DNA from: Dehalococcoidia bacterium
Lineage (GTDB): Bacteria; Chloroflexota; Dehalococcoidia; UBA2979
Assembly: GCA_009692765.1 (NCBI GenBank)
Contig: SHYQ01000006.1
Coordinates: forward strand, 1-36,141
Direction: 5' to 3'
Length of the DNA: 36,141 bases
The notes beneath the pieces were generated by a model that saw only the letters and a program-made list of their open reading frames with translations, did no database searches and was not told where the DNA came from. The number at the start of each line of letters is the position of its first letter. The first letter of the stretch is position 1. Below are positions 1 through 7,755 of this stretch, piece after piece. Position numbers and translations under genes: made by a program.

Positions 1-329
1 CGTGGGGCCGAGGGCGAGGCCGCGCCCGCGGCGGTCGGTCAACTGGAAGAGCACGTCGCCCATCGCGGCCTTGCGGCCGGTCTGCTCCCACAACTCGATC
101 GGGTGGATCGCGGGGAGGTGCACCTCCTGCGCGCCGGCGCGGTCCATCTCCTGCCGCAAGATAGCCTCGACGTTGCGCTTCACGCGGTAGCCCAGCGGCA
201 TGAACGAGTAGACGCCGGCCATCAGTTGGTCGATGTAGCCCGCGCGTAGCAGCAGCGCGTGCGCGGGCGTCTCCGCCTCGCCCGGCGCCTCGCGCAGGGT
301 GTGCCCGAACATCCTCGACATACGCATGG
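1..329 (-). CDS. proS: Prolyl-tRNA synthetase, N-terminal part (runs off the window)
   Basis: Charges tRNA-Pro with proline in the cytoplasm. Only about the first 109 codons are present, and the gene leaves the window at base 1. The reverse strand reads MRMSRMFGHTLREAP, then a segment containing HALLLRAGYIDQLMAGVYSF and MPLGYRVKRNVEAILRQEMD, followed by a GAQEVHLPAIHP-type stretch and a WEQTGR motif. This is the start of the bacterial-type ProS catalytic core. Three in-frame ATGs lie close together (329, 323, 314); 314 gives the more usual short N-terminus. The ORF track missed it because it has no stop inside the window. Only about 30 bases separate it from the upstream protease gene on the same strand. 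In several bacteria proS follows ispG directly; here about 4.7 kb lies between them. Confidence 0.9.
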
Positions 330-359
330 CGCGAGTCTAGGCGGGACACGCTCCGACCG

Positions 360-1217
360 CTAGGACTCGGTCTCGCCCCGAGAGCGCAGAAGCCCGCGGA
401 TGCACTCGAGGATCGCGCTAGCCTTGAAAACGACGCCGAGGCCAATCATCTGCCGCGTCACCGCGAAGGGTATCTGGCCAGTTGGGATTTCTCGAATCTC
501 GATACGGCCGGAGTCTTCCTGTACGAACACGCTCGCAACGAGTCCCATCAGCAAGAACCGCGAGCCAATGATCATCGCTCCGTCGCGGGTGGCGTAGCCA
601 TTGCGGTTCAGAAGGACTACCGGGCTCCCGCTTGACCCGGGGAACACAGCGGCATCTATGAGGAATGCCGGCTTGCCTGCGTAATCGAGATAGGGTGGCG
701 TAGCGGTTGCTCCGCTTCGGATCACCGGTATCAAATTGACGGCGTCGTAGATACCGATCGGGTAGCCAATGAAGGAAACGTCTTCTAATGCGTCGAGTTG
801 CGCGAGTGCTTCTGGCGAGGCGAACTGGTCCGTGCTGAACGTACGAAAGAAGGGCGGTTGTTTCAGGTCGCCAAGGTGGTTGAGAACGGGTGCGAACGGC
901 GCGATCGTCACATCAACATCGTCACGAGGGTGCGGATGCCACATCTGAGCGAAGTTGGGCAGGGTAACGTTGATGCGGTCGCCGAGACGCGGTGCTTTAA
1001 CATCGGGCGGTTCGCCATCCGCAGCGGTCAGGAAGATATGGCCCGTCGATGCTCCGTCGACGACGTGCTTGTTAGTCACGAGGAAGACGCCAGTCTTGTC
1101 CTCGCCCCAAGTGTGCGAGACGAGAAACGCGGTGCCCACCGCGGTGCCCACGCTGGTCTCCGTTTCGATGCGGATCGTTGCGAAGAGCAACTGCTCCACA
1201 AGGGTTAGAGATTGCAT
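360..1217 (-). CDS. Trypsin-like serine protease, cytoplasmic, of accessory type
   Basis: A 285-residue protein with the chymotrypsin-fold catalytic triad: His51 in TNKHVVDG, Asp100 or Asp102 in DDVDVTIAPF, and Ser196 in PGSSGSPVV. A GxAFLV strand precedes the His motif, as in S1-family proteases. No signal peptide or membrane segment is visible, so it probably acts inside the cell. The track ORF starts at 1328, but the extra 37 residues are Arg/Ala-rich and lie over the divergent gene; ATG 1217 (MQSLTLVEQ) is chosen. Base composition is clearly more AT-rich than the flanks, and codon third positions are mixed, which suggests recent acquisition. Solitary trypsin-like proteins of this sort occur in bacterial conflict islands, but no partner gene is seen here. 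The substrate is unknown. Confidence 0.75.
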   Translation of the reverse strand: MQSLTLVEQLLFATIRIETETSVGTAVGTAFLVSHTWGEDKTGVFLVTNKHVVDGASTGHIFLTAADGEPPDVKAPRLGDRINVTLPNFAQMWHPHPRDDVDVTIAPFAPVLNHLGDLKQPPFFRTFSTDQFASPEALAQLDALEDVSFIGYPIGIYDAVNLIPVIRSGATATPPYLDYAGKPAFLIDAAVFPGSSGSPVVLLNRNGYATRDGAMIIGSRFLLMGLVASVFVQEDSGRIEIREIPTGQIPFAVTRQMIGLGVVFKASAILECIRGLLRSRGETES

Positions 1218-1264
1218 GTGCGCTACTCTACAGCGGCCCCGAGCAGCGCCGAGAGCGAGCCCGC

Positions 1265-1771
1265 ATGACTGACGCGCCTGCCGCACGCGACGTCCCTTGG
1301 CCCCCGCCCTCGCCCCAGCCGAAACCACTGCGCCCGCGCGACGAGCTCGGCCGGCCGCTGCCCGCGGGCGCCGCGACGCGCCTCGTGCTCCCCAACTTCG
1401 ACGCGATGACGGCCGAGGCGTGCCACGCCGAGGCGATCCGGCTCTTCGAGGCGCGCAACTACTTCGGCGCGCACGAGGCGTGGGAGACCTGCTGGGTGCA
1501 GCGCAAGGGCACGGAGGAGGAGGAGTTCTTCAAGGGCCTCGCGCAGCTGGGCGCGGGATACACGCATTGGGCGCGCGGCAACGCCCACGGCGCGGCGGCG
1601 CTGCTGGGCCGCGCGCTCGACCGCATGGGCGTGCTCGGCTCGCCGCATCGCGGCCTCGACATCGCGCGCTTCATGCGCGACGTCGAGGCGCTGCGCGCCA
1701 CCGCCGAGGCGTGCGCCGCATCGGACGCCCCGCTCACGCCCCTCGACGCGCCGCTGGCGCCGCGCGCGTAG
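1265..1771 (+). CDS. DUF309 domain protein
   Basis: A 168-residue protein, cytoplasmic by sequence. The core motif FEARNYFGAHEAWETCWVQ, followed by EEFFKGLAQLGAGYTHWARG, is the signature of the DUF309 family, small all-helical proteins of unknown function. The N-terminal 45 residues are Pro/Arg-rich and probably disordered. The start is ATG 1265 rather than the track start 1178, because the family core begins later and 1178-1217 would overlap the divergent protease gene. It is the first gene of a plus-strand trio. The protease gene diverges from it with only 47 bases between starts, so their promoters must overlap. No function can be assigned beyond family membership. Confidence 0.75.
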   Translation: MTDAPAARDVPWPPPSPQPKPLRPRDELGRPLPAGAATRLVLPNFDAMTAEACHAEAIRLFEARNYFGAHEAWETCWVQRKGTEEEEFFKGLAQLGAGYTHWARGNAHGAAALLGRALDRMGVLGSPHRGLDIARFMRDVEALRATAEACAASDAPLTPLDAPLAPRA

Positions 1772-1804
1772 CGGGCGCAGGCTCCCCCTGATGGTGATGC
1801 ACGC

Positions 1805-2272
1805 ATGCTGACCCACCAGCGGCTGGCGGCCGATCACACGCCCGAGGCGGTGCGTGCGCGCCTCGCCTCCGGCCCCGCCCAGAGCTACCGGCGCGACATC
1901 GTCTTTGGCGCGATCGACGGCACGGTCACAACCTTCGCCGTGATGCTGCGCGAGGAGCACGGGCTGCCGGACGGGGGCCGCTCAGCAGTGTGCGCCGGCG
2001 TCTCCACGTTCGTGGCGTTCATGCTTGTCGGCGCGGTGCTGCTGCTGGTGTTCGTCGTCGAGTTGCTGTCGCCCGGCCTCGTGCCGAGCCCGATCGTATG
2101 GAGCGCCGCGATGGCGGCGGCCGCGTTCTTCACCACAGGCGTGGCGAAGGCGTACGTGGTGCGCGAGCGCTGGCTGCGCTCGGGCCTCGAGACGCTCGCG
2201 CTCGGGGGCGGCGCGGCGCTGTTCGCGTACGCGGTCGGCCTCGCGTTCCGCGGCCTCGCGGCGGGCGGCTGA
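1805..2272 (+). CDS. VIT1/CCC1-family Fe/Mn transporter homologue, internally shortened
   Basis: A 155-residue membrane protein. RRDIVFGAIDGTVTTFAV (residues 29-46) is the first-helix signature of VIT1/CCC1 vacuolar-type iron/manganese transporters, and MLREEHGLP with a following TFVAFMLVGAV helix matches the segment just before TM3 of that family. Two more hydrophobic helices follow (about 98-115 and 134-152). Full-length members are about 220-240 residues. Here the text jumps directly from TTFAV to MLREEHGL, so the end of TM1, TM2 and the cytosolic metal-binding helices are missing while the reading frame is kept. It may be a non-transporting remnant or a reduced variant. It sits 33 bases after the DUF309 gene and one base before the next gene. 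Confidence 0.7.
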   Translation: MLTHQRLAADHTPEAVRARLASGPAQSYRRDIVFGAIDGTVTTFAVMLREEHGLPDGGRSAVCAGVSTFVAFMLVGAVLLLVFVVELLSPGLVPSPIVWSAAMAAAAFFTTGVAKAYVVRERWLRSGLETLALGGGAALFAYAVGLAFRGLAAGG

Positions 2273-2273
2273 G

Positions 2274-3053
2274 GTGCGTCTCGCGGCGCTCGCGTTCGGG
2301 ACGGTCACGCTGGTCGCGGCGTCGGTCGCGGCGCTCGCGGTGGCTGGTGTGCTCCGCCCGCGCGAAGCGCCCCGGGTGCAGGTCGCCGCGACGCCCTTCG
2401 CGCAGAACGTCGAGGCGACGCCGGACACGAGCCGCCGCGCGATCCCCGAGGAGCTGCGCGCGCGCACCGCACCGCCGCCGCGTGCCGCGACGCCAGGCGG
2501 CACCCCCGTCGTGAGCGCACCGCGTCGCACGGCCACGACGGGCCGCTGCCCCGACCCCGCCCTCACGCTCAGCACGATCCTCGAAGAGGGCGTCGGGAGC
2601 ACCTCGTGGACGTTCCTCGTCACGGGCGAGTGCGCGCTGTCGAAGCTCGCGCTCGACATCCGCATCGCCACCGACCGTGGGTCGGACGCGCGCTGCTTCG
2701 AGACCCCGTTCATGCGTCGCGTGCCCACGGCTGACTTCGAGTGGAGCGACCTCGCGTGCGGGCAGATCGGCTTCCCGCCCAACACCGCGCTGATCGAGGG
2801 GTGGTCGCTCGCGGGCGGGCGCATACCGGATGGGGTGTCCGAGACGCGCCTGACGATCGTGTATCGCAACTCGCCATCGACGCCGCCCGGCCTGCCGGAG
2901 CCGCGGGGCCTGCTCTTCACGTGGAGTTGGGACGGCGGCCCCTCGACGGCGGTGCCGTGGGACGTGCTGCCGATCCTCGGCCGCTTCGTCCGCGCCGGCG
3001 GCGACACGATCGCGCGCGCGCTGCCGCTCCCGCCCCCGAACGTATCGAGGTGA
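2274..3053 (+). CDS. Membrane-anchored or secreted protein of unknown function
   Basis: Not recognised. A 259-residue protein starting at GTG 2274, one base after the stop of the VIT-like gene, so it is probably translated by coupling. Residues 3-26 (LAALAFGTVTLVAASVAALA) form a signal anchor or uncleaved signal peptide without a lipobox. A Pro/Ala/Arg-rich linker follows to about residue 90, then a compact domain with four cysteines (in GRCPD, TGECAL, DARCFE, DLACGQ) that could form two disulfides outside the membrane. An alternating hydrophobic pattern and WSLAGGRIPDG suggest a beta-rich fold. The track start at 2025 is wrong because it lies inside the upstream gene. Confidence 0.6.
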   Translation: MRLAALAFGTVTLVAASVAALAVAGVLRPREAPRVQVAATPFAQNVEATPDTSRRAIPEELRARTAPPPRAATPGGTPVVSAPRRTATTGRCPDPALTLSTILEEGVGSTSWTFLVTGECALSKLALDIRIATDRGSDARCFETPFMRRVPTADFEWSDLACGQIGFPPNTALIEGWSLAGGRIPDGVSETRLTIVYRNSPSTPPGLPEPRGLLFTWSWDGGPSTAVPWDVLPILGRFVRAGGDTIARALPLPPPNVSR

Positions 3054-3077
3054 GGCGCGGCGCGCTGACCCTCGGCG

Positions 3078-3866
3078 TTACGTGCGCCGGCCCGCCACGA
3101 GCGTGATCACCAGCGGGCGCGTCACCATGCCGTCGGGCTCGGCCTCGACCATCGCGCGCAGGTCGGCGACGAGGCCCGCGCGCGCCGCCGGCTCCATCGA
3201 CTGCGTGTCCGAGTACGACTGCACGAGGTCGGCGTACTGCGCGCCGTCGTAGCGCTGGTCCCACGGGTAGCGCCACAACTGCACGTCCGTGAACAGCCCG
3301 CTCGCGCGCATCTCCTCGAACACCGGCGGCACGAGGTCGGGCGGCAGGCCGTCATCGTGCTGCTCGTCGGGGCGGTAGCGCAGGTAGATCGGGAAGCAGC
3401 GCTCGAAGAAGCCGCGGTCGGTCTCGGAGCGCACCTGGTTGGTGTCGATCACGGCGAGCACGCCGCCTGCGCGCCTCGGCGACGGGGGCGCGAGCAGCGC
3501 GTGCGCGCGCTGCATGCGCACCGCGGCGTCCACCCAGTGCCACGCCGTGGCGGCGAGCACGAGGTCCGCGCGGCCGAGCGCCAGTGGCGCGGTCTCGAAC
3601 GCCGCGTGCACCACGCCGAGCCGCGGCTGCGCCCCGAACTTCCGCGCGAGGAACGCCGCCATGTTCGCGCCCACCTCGACGGCGAGCACGTGCATGCCGC
3701 GGGCGAGCAGCGCCGCCGTCGCCTGCCCCGTGCCGGGCCCGACCTCGATCGCCTCGCGCGGGCGTCCGCCGATGTACGCGAACAGGTCATCGAAGAGCGC
3801 GGGCGGGTACCCCGGCCGCGCGCGGTCGTACACCTCGGGGTGGTCGTCAAACGCGCTCTTGGGCAT
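3078..3866 (-). CDS. Class I SAM-dependent methyltransferase
   Basis: A 262-residue cytoplasmic methyltransferase. After FDDHPEVYDRARPGYPP comes motif I, EVGPGTGQATAALLARG (about residues 40-57), the SAM-binding loop; the acidic end of strand 2 is in VLAVEVG; and LVLAATAWHWVD is the motif IV region typical of the UbiE/Methyltransf_11 group. The substrate is not deducible. The start ATG 3866 (MPKSAFDD) is chosen because everything upstream in the 405-residue track ORF is Arg/Pro shadow sequence lying over the sugar isomerase gene. It follows that gene on the same strand after 47 bases, so the two may be co-transcribed. Confidence 0.8.
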   Translation of the reverse strand: MPKSAFDDHPEVYDRARPGYPPALFDDLFAYIGGRPREAIEVGPGTGQATAALLARGMHVLAVEVGANMAAFLARKFGAQPRLGVVHAAFETAPLALGRADLVLAATAWHWVDAAVRMQRAHALLAPPSPRRAGGVLAVIDTNQVRSETDRGFFERCFPIYLRYRPDEQHDDGLPPDLVPPVFEEMRASGLFTDVQLWRYPWDQRYDGAQYADLVQSYSDTQSMEPAARAGLVADLRAMVEAEPDGMVTRPLVITLVAGRRT

Positions 3867-3913
3867 GTGGGGAGTGTATCCGTGCTGGTCCGAGCCGACG
3901 GGAGAGCCCGCCG

Positions 3914-4882
3914 TCAGTCGCTCCCCACCACCCCCGCCGCGCGCAGCACCTCGAGGGCGCGCGCGACGTCGACATCTGATTCGTGCTGGTCGATCTCGAA
4001 CGTGCGCGCGGCCAGCGGGTTCGCGGCGCCGATGCGCGCGGCGAGGTCTGCGAAGTCGACGTCGCCGTTGCCGGGCGCGCGGTGGTCGGTCAGCCCGCGC
4101 ACGTCGTGCAGGTGCAGCTCCACGAGGCGCGGGCCGAGCAGGTCCCACCACGCGCCGCGGTCGGTGAGCCCCAGGCGGTGGTGCACCTCGGCGTGGCCCA
4201 CGTCGTGCACGTACCCCACGGCCTCGACGGGGTACGGCGCGAGCAGCGCAGCCAGTTCGTGCGGCAGCGGGATCTCGTGGTAGTTCAGCCGGCACTCGAT
4301 GCCCAGCGTGACGCCGCGCCCCGCCGCCGCCTCGACGAGCGCCTCGAGGCTGCGCGCGGCCTGCACGAGGTACGGCGTGGCGATCGCGGCGCGCTCGCGC
4401 ACCGTCTCGTCGACCGTGCGTTGCCAGTCCTCGGCGAGCGCGTCGCGGCGGTCGTACATCGAGCGCAACCGCCGCTCGCCGGCGAGCGTGCGCGACCCGA
4501 CGCCGCCGAGGTGCACGACGACGATGCGCGTCCCCGCTTCGACCGCCAGGTCGATCGAGCGCGTGTGGTACATCACCGCCAGCGCCCGCTCATCCTCGTC
4601 GGTCGCGGCGAGGTTGAGGTCGCGGTTCCACCCGGCGGTCGGGTGCCGCTCGAGCGGGGCGGGCGCGTGCACGCCGAGCACGGGCAGCGTGCGATAGCCA
4701 AGGATCGCGCCGGCGTGCTCCGCGGTCATCGAGTGGTTGATCTCGACGCCCGCGTAGCCCAGCTCCTCGACGCGCGCGAGGAAGGCGCCCATGTCCCGCT
4801 CGAAGCGCGGCTGCATCGCCCACATCGTCGAGAGGGCGGGGAGCGGGGCTTCGGGGCGGGGCGACGAGGTCTGCGCAGTCAT
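3914..4882 (-). CDS. Sugar phosphate isomerase/epimerase-like TIM-barrel protein
   Basis: A 322-residue protein of the xylose isomerase-like TIM barrel superfamily (AP_endonuc_2 fold). Seen in order: FLARVEELGYAGVEINHS (first strand, acidic ligand), VLGVHAPAPLERH, RIVVVHLGGVG, LGIECRLNYHEIPLP (central Glu ligand), VGYVHDVGHAEVHHRLG, and LVELHLHDVRGLTDHRAPGN with a late FEIDQHES strand. The many His, Asp and Glu at strand ends are the usual divalent-metal ligands. The start is ATG 4882 (MTAQTSSP), since the upstream residues of the track ORF come from a repeat element. The substrate is unknown. It lies in the insertion that separates ispG from proS. Confidence 0.75.
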   Translation of the reverse strand: MTAQTSSPRPEAPLPALSTMWAMQPRFERDMGAFLARVEELGYAGVEINHSMTAEHAGAILGYRTLPVLGVHAPAPLERHPTAGWNRDLNLAATDEDERALAVMYHTRSIDLAVEAGTRIVVVHLGGVGSRTLAGERRLRSMYDRRDALAEDWQRTVDETVRERAAIATPYLVQAARSLEALVEAAAGRGVTLGIECRLNYHEIPLPHELAALLAPYPVEAVGYVHDVGHAEVHHRLGLTDRGAWWDLLGPRLVELHLHDVRGLTDHRAPGNGDVDFADLAARIGAANPLAARTFEIDQHESDVDVARALEVLRAAGVVGSD

Positions 4883-4899
4883 GCGGCCGTGTTCCTGAC

Positions 4900-4983
4900 T
4901 CCGCCGGGAGCGCGAGGGGCGCAGCCCTCGCATCTCATTCTGGCTCCCCCTCCCGCGCCGGGAGGGGGCCGGGGGGTGGGCCG
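4900..4983. repeat. Composite palindromic repeat, copy 1
   Basis: Between ispG and the sugar isomerase gene. It contains CCGCCGGGAGCGCGAGGGGC-GCAGCCCTCGC (GC hairpin unit), a short CATCTCATTCTGG spacer, and a perfect stem CCCCCTCCCG (4946-4955) with CGGGAGGGGG (4959-4968), followed by GGGGGGTGGG. It has the same order and spacing as copies elsewhere in the window. Confidence 0.8.
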
Positions 4984-5005
4984 TGGCCCGTGGGGGCGCC
5001 GCGCG

Positions 5006-6166
5006 CTACGCCTTCGCGAGCCCGCGCTCCGCGATCACCGTGTCGAGGAGCGCGTGCGTCTGCGCGAGCACCGCGTCGTACGGGAAGTGCCCGATGACGG
5101 TGTCGCCGCGTTTGAGGTTCACCCCCAGCGGCCCGCACCACAGCCCGATGTCGGCGTCGTCCGTCTCGCCGGGGCCGTTCACGCGGCAGCCCATGATCGC
5201 GATCGTGACGGCGTAGTCCTTCGCGTACTGCGCCATCGTCTTTACGTCGCGCGCGAGTTCGATGAACGCCTCGTTCTCCACGCGCGAGCAGGAGGGGCAC
5301 GAGATGATGTTGAGCCCCTCGCCGAAGTTCGCCGGCACGGAGCGGAAGCGCCCCGCCTCGATGTCCGCGATGATCTCGCGTCCGGCCGCGATCTCCTGGC
5401 CCTTGTCCTCGAACGGCACGGTGAGCGAGACGCGGATCGTGTCGCCGATGCCCTCGGACAGCAGCTGCTCGAAGGCGATGCGCGTCTTGATGATGCCGTC
5501 GGGCGGCATCCCCGCCTCGGTCACGCCGAGGTGCAGCGGCACATCCGGGCGCGCGGCGACGAAGCGGCGGTTGCCCTCCACGACCTTGCGCCAGTCGGAG
5601 TCCTTCAGCGACACGACGTAGCGGTGGAACCCGAGGTCGTCGAGGATGCGCGCGTGCTCGAGCGCGCTCTCCACCATCGCGCCGACATCGTCCGCGCCGA
5701 ACTTCGCGGTCTTCTCCGGGTCGACCGAGCCGCAGTTCACGCCGACGCGCAGCGCCACGTCGAAGCGCTCGGCGATCTCGGCGATGAACGCCACCTTGTC
5801 GTGCACCGACTTGTCGCGCTCGTGGTGGTAGAGGTGGCCGGGGTTGTAGCGGATCTTGTCGACGTGCGGCGCGACGGTCGCGGCAAGACGGTAGTTCTCC
5901 TGCAGGTCCACCGACAGCGCCGCGCGCCCGATGTCGCGCGTGCGCGCGCGCACCTCGGCGAGCGCCTCGACGTCCTTCGCGGAGTCCACGGCGATGCGGA
6001 TGAGGTCGGCCCCCGCGGCCTCGAGCAGCTCGACCTGGCGCACGGTCGCCTCGATGTCCTGCGTGCGCGTGGCGGCCATGGACTGCACGGCGATCGGCGC
6101 ACCGCCGCCGATCGTGAGCGCGCCGACGCGCACGGCGCGGGTGGGCTTGCGGCGGGCGAGTGCCAT
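5006..6166 (-). CDS. ispG: 4-hydroxy-3-methylbut-2-en-1-yl diphosphate synthase
   Basis: Penultimate enzyme of the MEP isoprenoid pathway: reductive ring opening of methylerythritol cyclodiphosphate to HMBPP with a [4Fe-4S] cluster. At 386 residues it is the two-domain bacterial length. The TIM-barrel half shows [28 protein letters not shown] and [10 protein letters not shown]; the C-terminal cluster domain has the ligands in ISCPSCSR and [11 protein letters not shown] (three Cys and the Glu). The ATG 6166 start gives the usual [15 protein letters not shown] leader. It is the most downstream member of the conserved minus-strand cluster here, separated from rseP by a small DUF2283 gene. dxr of the same pathway lies upstream in the cluster. 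Confidence 0.95.
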   Translation of the reverse strand: MALARRKPTRAVRVGALTIGGGAPIAVQSMAATRTQDIEATVRQVELLEAAGADLIRIAVDSAKDVEALAEVRARTRDIGRAALSVDLQENYRLAATVAPHVDKIRYNPGHLYHHERDKSVHDKVAFIAEIAERFDVALRVGVNCGSVDPEKTAKFGADDVGAMVESALEHARILDDLGFHRYVVSLKDSDWRKVVEGNRRFVAARPDVPLHLGVTEAGMPPDGIIKTRIAFEQLLSEGIGDTIRVSLTVPFEDKGQEIAAGREIIADIEAGRFRSVPANFGEGLNIISCPSCSRVENEAFIELARDVKTMAQYAKDYAVTIAIMGCRVNGPGETDDADIGLWCGPLGVNLKRGDTVIGHFPYDAVLAQTHALLDTVIAERGLAKA

Positions 6167-6252
6167 CGGCGGTGCCTATCGCTGCGAGCGAGCCTCGGAG
6201 GCACAAGGGTACCGCATCGAGGTTATGAGCGAGCGAAGGCGACGAGGCGGAG

Positions 6253-6501
6253 CTAGGCGTGCGCGAGGGTCGCGAGCGAGCGGAACGCCGCCGCCAGCTC
6301 GTCGCGATGGGGGAGTCCGTCGAGGTTCACGCCTTCGCTGACGTAGGTCAGGTCGAGGCCGATCGGCTCCCCAGCGGCGTCGAAGTCGATCCGCCGGAAC
6401 TCGTCGAGCTCCTCCGTATGGTCCGTGTCGTTCGCCCCGCGTGGCACGAAATCGACAGCCATCGCGTCGACGTCTCCGTCGTAGGCAATCGTGAGCCCCA
6501 T
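6253..6501 (-). CDS. DUF2283 small protein
   Basis: An 82-residue protein. The pattern AYDGDVDAMAVDFVP, then a central acidic stretch and IDFDAAGEPIGLDLTYVSEGV, matches the DUF2283 family (short beta-rich proteins whose core reads 'YD.e.Da.y..f ... D..G.i.G.E...'). The function is unknown; some family members sit next to mobile or toxin-antitoxin genes. The start is ATG 6499-6501. It lies between rseP (21 bases upstream) and ispG (86 bases downstream) on the same strand, so it is probably carried in the operon. It is not part of the usual gene order. Confidence 0.65.
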   Translation of the reverse strand: MGLTIAYDGDVDAMAVDFVPRGANDTDHTEELDEFRRIDFDAAGEPIGLDLTYVSEGVNLDGLPHRDELAAAFRSLATLAHA

Positions 6502-6522
6502 GGTCTCCTTGGTGCGCGAGGC

Positions 6523-7755
6523 CTACCGGATCAGCGACCCGCCGCCGAGCAGCCGTCCGATGTCCGCGAACGTGATGATCACCGCCAGCGCCATGAACGC
6601 GATGAACCCGACGAGGTGCACGAACGCCTCGCGCTCCGGCGCGATGCGCTTGCCGCCTCGTGCCACCTCGACCAGCAGGAAGAAGACGCGGCCGCCGTCG
6701 AGCATCGGCAGCGGCAGCAGGTTCATGATGCCGAGGTTGATCGACAGCAGCGCGGCCAGCTCGAGCAACGGCGCGACGGCGCCCGCCGCGGTCTCCGAGG
6801 AGCGCGCGACCTCGCCGGTGGTCTGCGCGATGCCGACGGGGCCGGCGAACTGCGGTCCGCCCGCGCCCTTGAACCACCCGATCACCTCGTTGCGCGCGAG
6901 GATCATCGTGTCGGCGGTCATGCGCGTGGCCGCGGGCGCGGCGGCCAGCGGCGGCAGCGCGACGCGTTTCGTGAACGGCGCGCCGCCGGGCCCGGTGGCG
7001 ACGGGCGCGATGCTGATGCCGGTGGGGCCCTCGCCCTTCGGCGGCGCCCACCGCGCGAAGACCGGGATCGTCACCTCCGCGCCGCCTCGACGCACCGTGA
7101 TCGGCACCGTCGTGCCCTGGTTGAGCCGCACGAAGCGGCTCGCCTCGAGGATGTTCGTGGCGTCGCGGCCGCCCACCCTGAGGATCGTGTCCTGCGCCTG
7201 CAGGCCGGCCTCCGCGGCGGGGCTGCCCGGGAGCACGCCCGTGATCATCGCGCGGCCCTCCGGCACCTCGTGCGGCACCATCAGCGCGATCGTGAACAGC
7301 AGCACGGGCAGCACGAGGTTCACCGCCGCGCCCGACACCAGCACGATGCCGCGCTGCCACGCCGGCTTCGACTGGAACGCGCGCGGCCCGGTGTCGGCCT
7401 CCTCGCCCTCCAGGCGCACGAAGCCGCCGATCGGCAGCCAGTTGAGCGTGTAGACCGTCTCGCCGACGCGCTTGCCCCACGCGCGCGGCGGGAAGCCGAA
7501 GCCGAACTCGTGCACCGTCACGCCGAACGCCTTCGCGGTGAAGAAGTGCGCCGCCTCGTGCGCCATCACGAGGCCAAGCAGGATCAGCAGGAACAGCAAC
7601 GTGCTCGTCACCGCGTTGCGCGCGAAGACGAACCCCAGCGCGAGAGCGATTGCGATCGCCCCGAGGGAGATCGCAATCTGCACCGGCCCCGCGCCGCCGC
7701 CGTCGTCCTGGGTGCCGCCGCTGACCGGCGTGCGGTCACGCCACTCGTCGTTCAT
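6523..7755 (-). CDS. rseP: Site-2 (M50) intramembrane zinc metalloprotease
   Basis: Integral membrane protease that cuts transmembrane substrates such as anti-sigma factors or signal peptide remnants. About 410 residues. A hydrophobic segment (IAISLGAIAIALALGFVF) is followed by the catalytic helix with HEAAHFFTAKAFG, in which HExxH binds zinc. Then come GFPPRAWGKRVGETVYTLNWLPIGGFV, one PDZ domain (VLPGSPAAEAGLQAQDTIL) and the second metal-ligand motif NLLPLPMLDGGRVFF. Members usually have HExGH; here it is HEAAH. The start ATG 7755 overlaps the dxr stop as ATGA, so translation is coupled. The charged Gly-rich N-terminus before TM1 is longer than usual. Confidence 0.92.
   Translation of the reverse strand: MNDEWRDRTPVSGGTQDDGGGAGPVQIAISLGAIAIALALGFVFARNAVTSTLLFLLILLGLVMAHEAAHFFTAKAFGVTVHEFGFGFPPRAWGKRVGETVYTLNWLPIGGFVRLEGEEADTGPRAFQSKPAWQRGIVLVSGAAVNLVLPVLLFTIALMVPHEVPEGRAMITGVLPGSPAAEAGLQAQDTILRVGGRDATNILEASRFVRLNQGTTVPITVRRGGAEVTIPVFARWAPPKGEGPTGISIAPVATGPGGAPFTKRVALPPLAAAPAATRMTADTMILARNEVIGWFKGAGGPQFAGPVGIAQTTGEVARSSETAAGAVAPLLELAALLSINLGIMNLLPLPMLDGGRVFFLLVEVARGGKRIAPEREAFVHLVGFIAFMALAVIITFADIGRLLGGGSLIR

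Noticed and set aside
3983-6256. 757-residue plus-strand ORF opposite ispG and the TIM-barrel gene
   Set aside because: Shadow frame with repetitive RR/EV/HV text; the minus-strand genes carry full family motifs.
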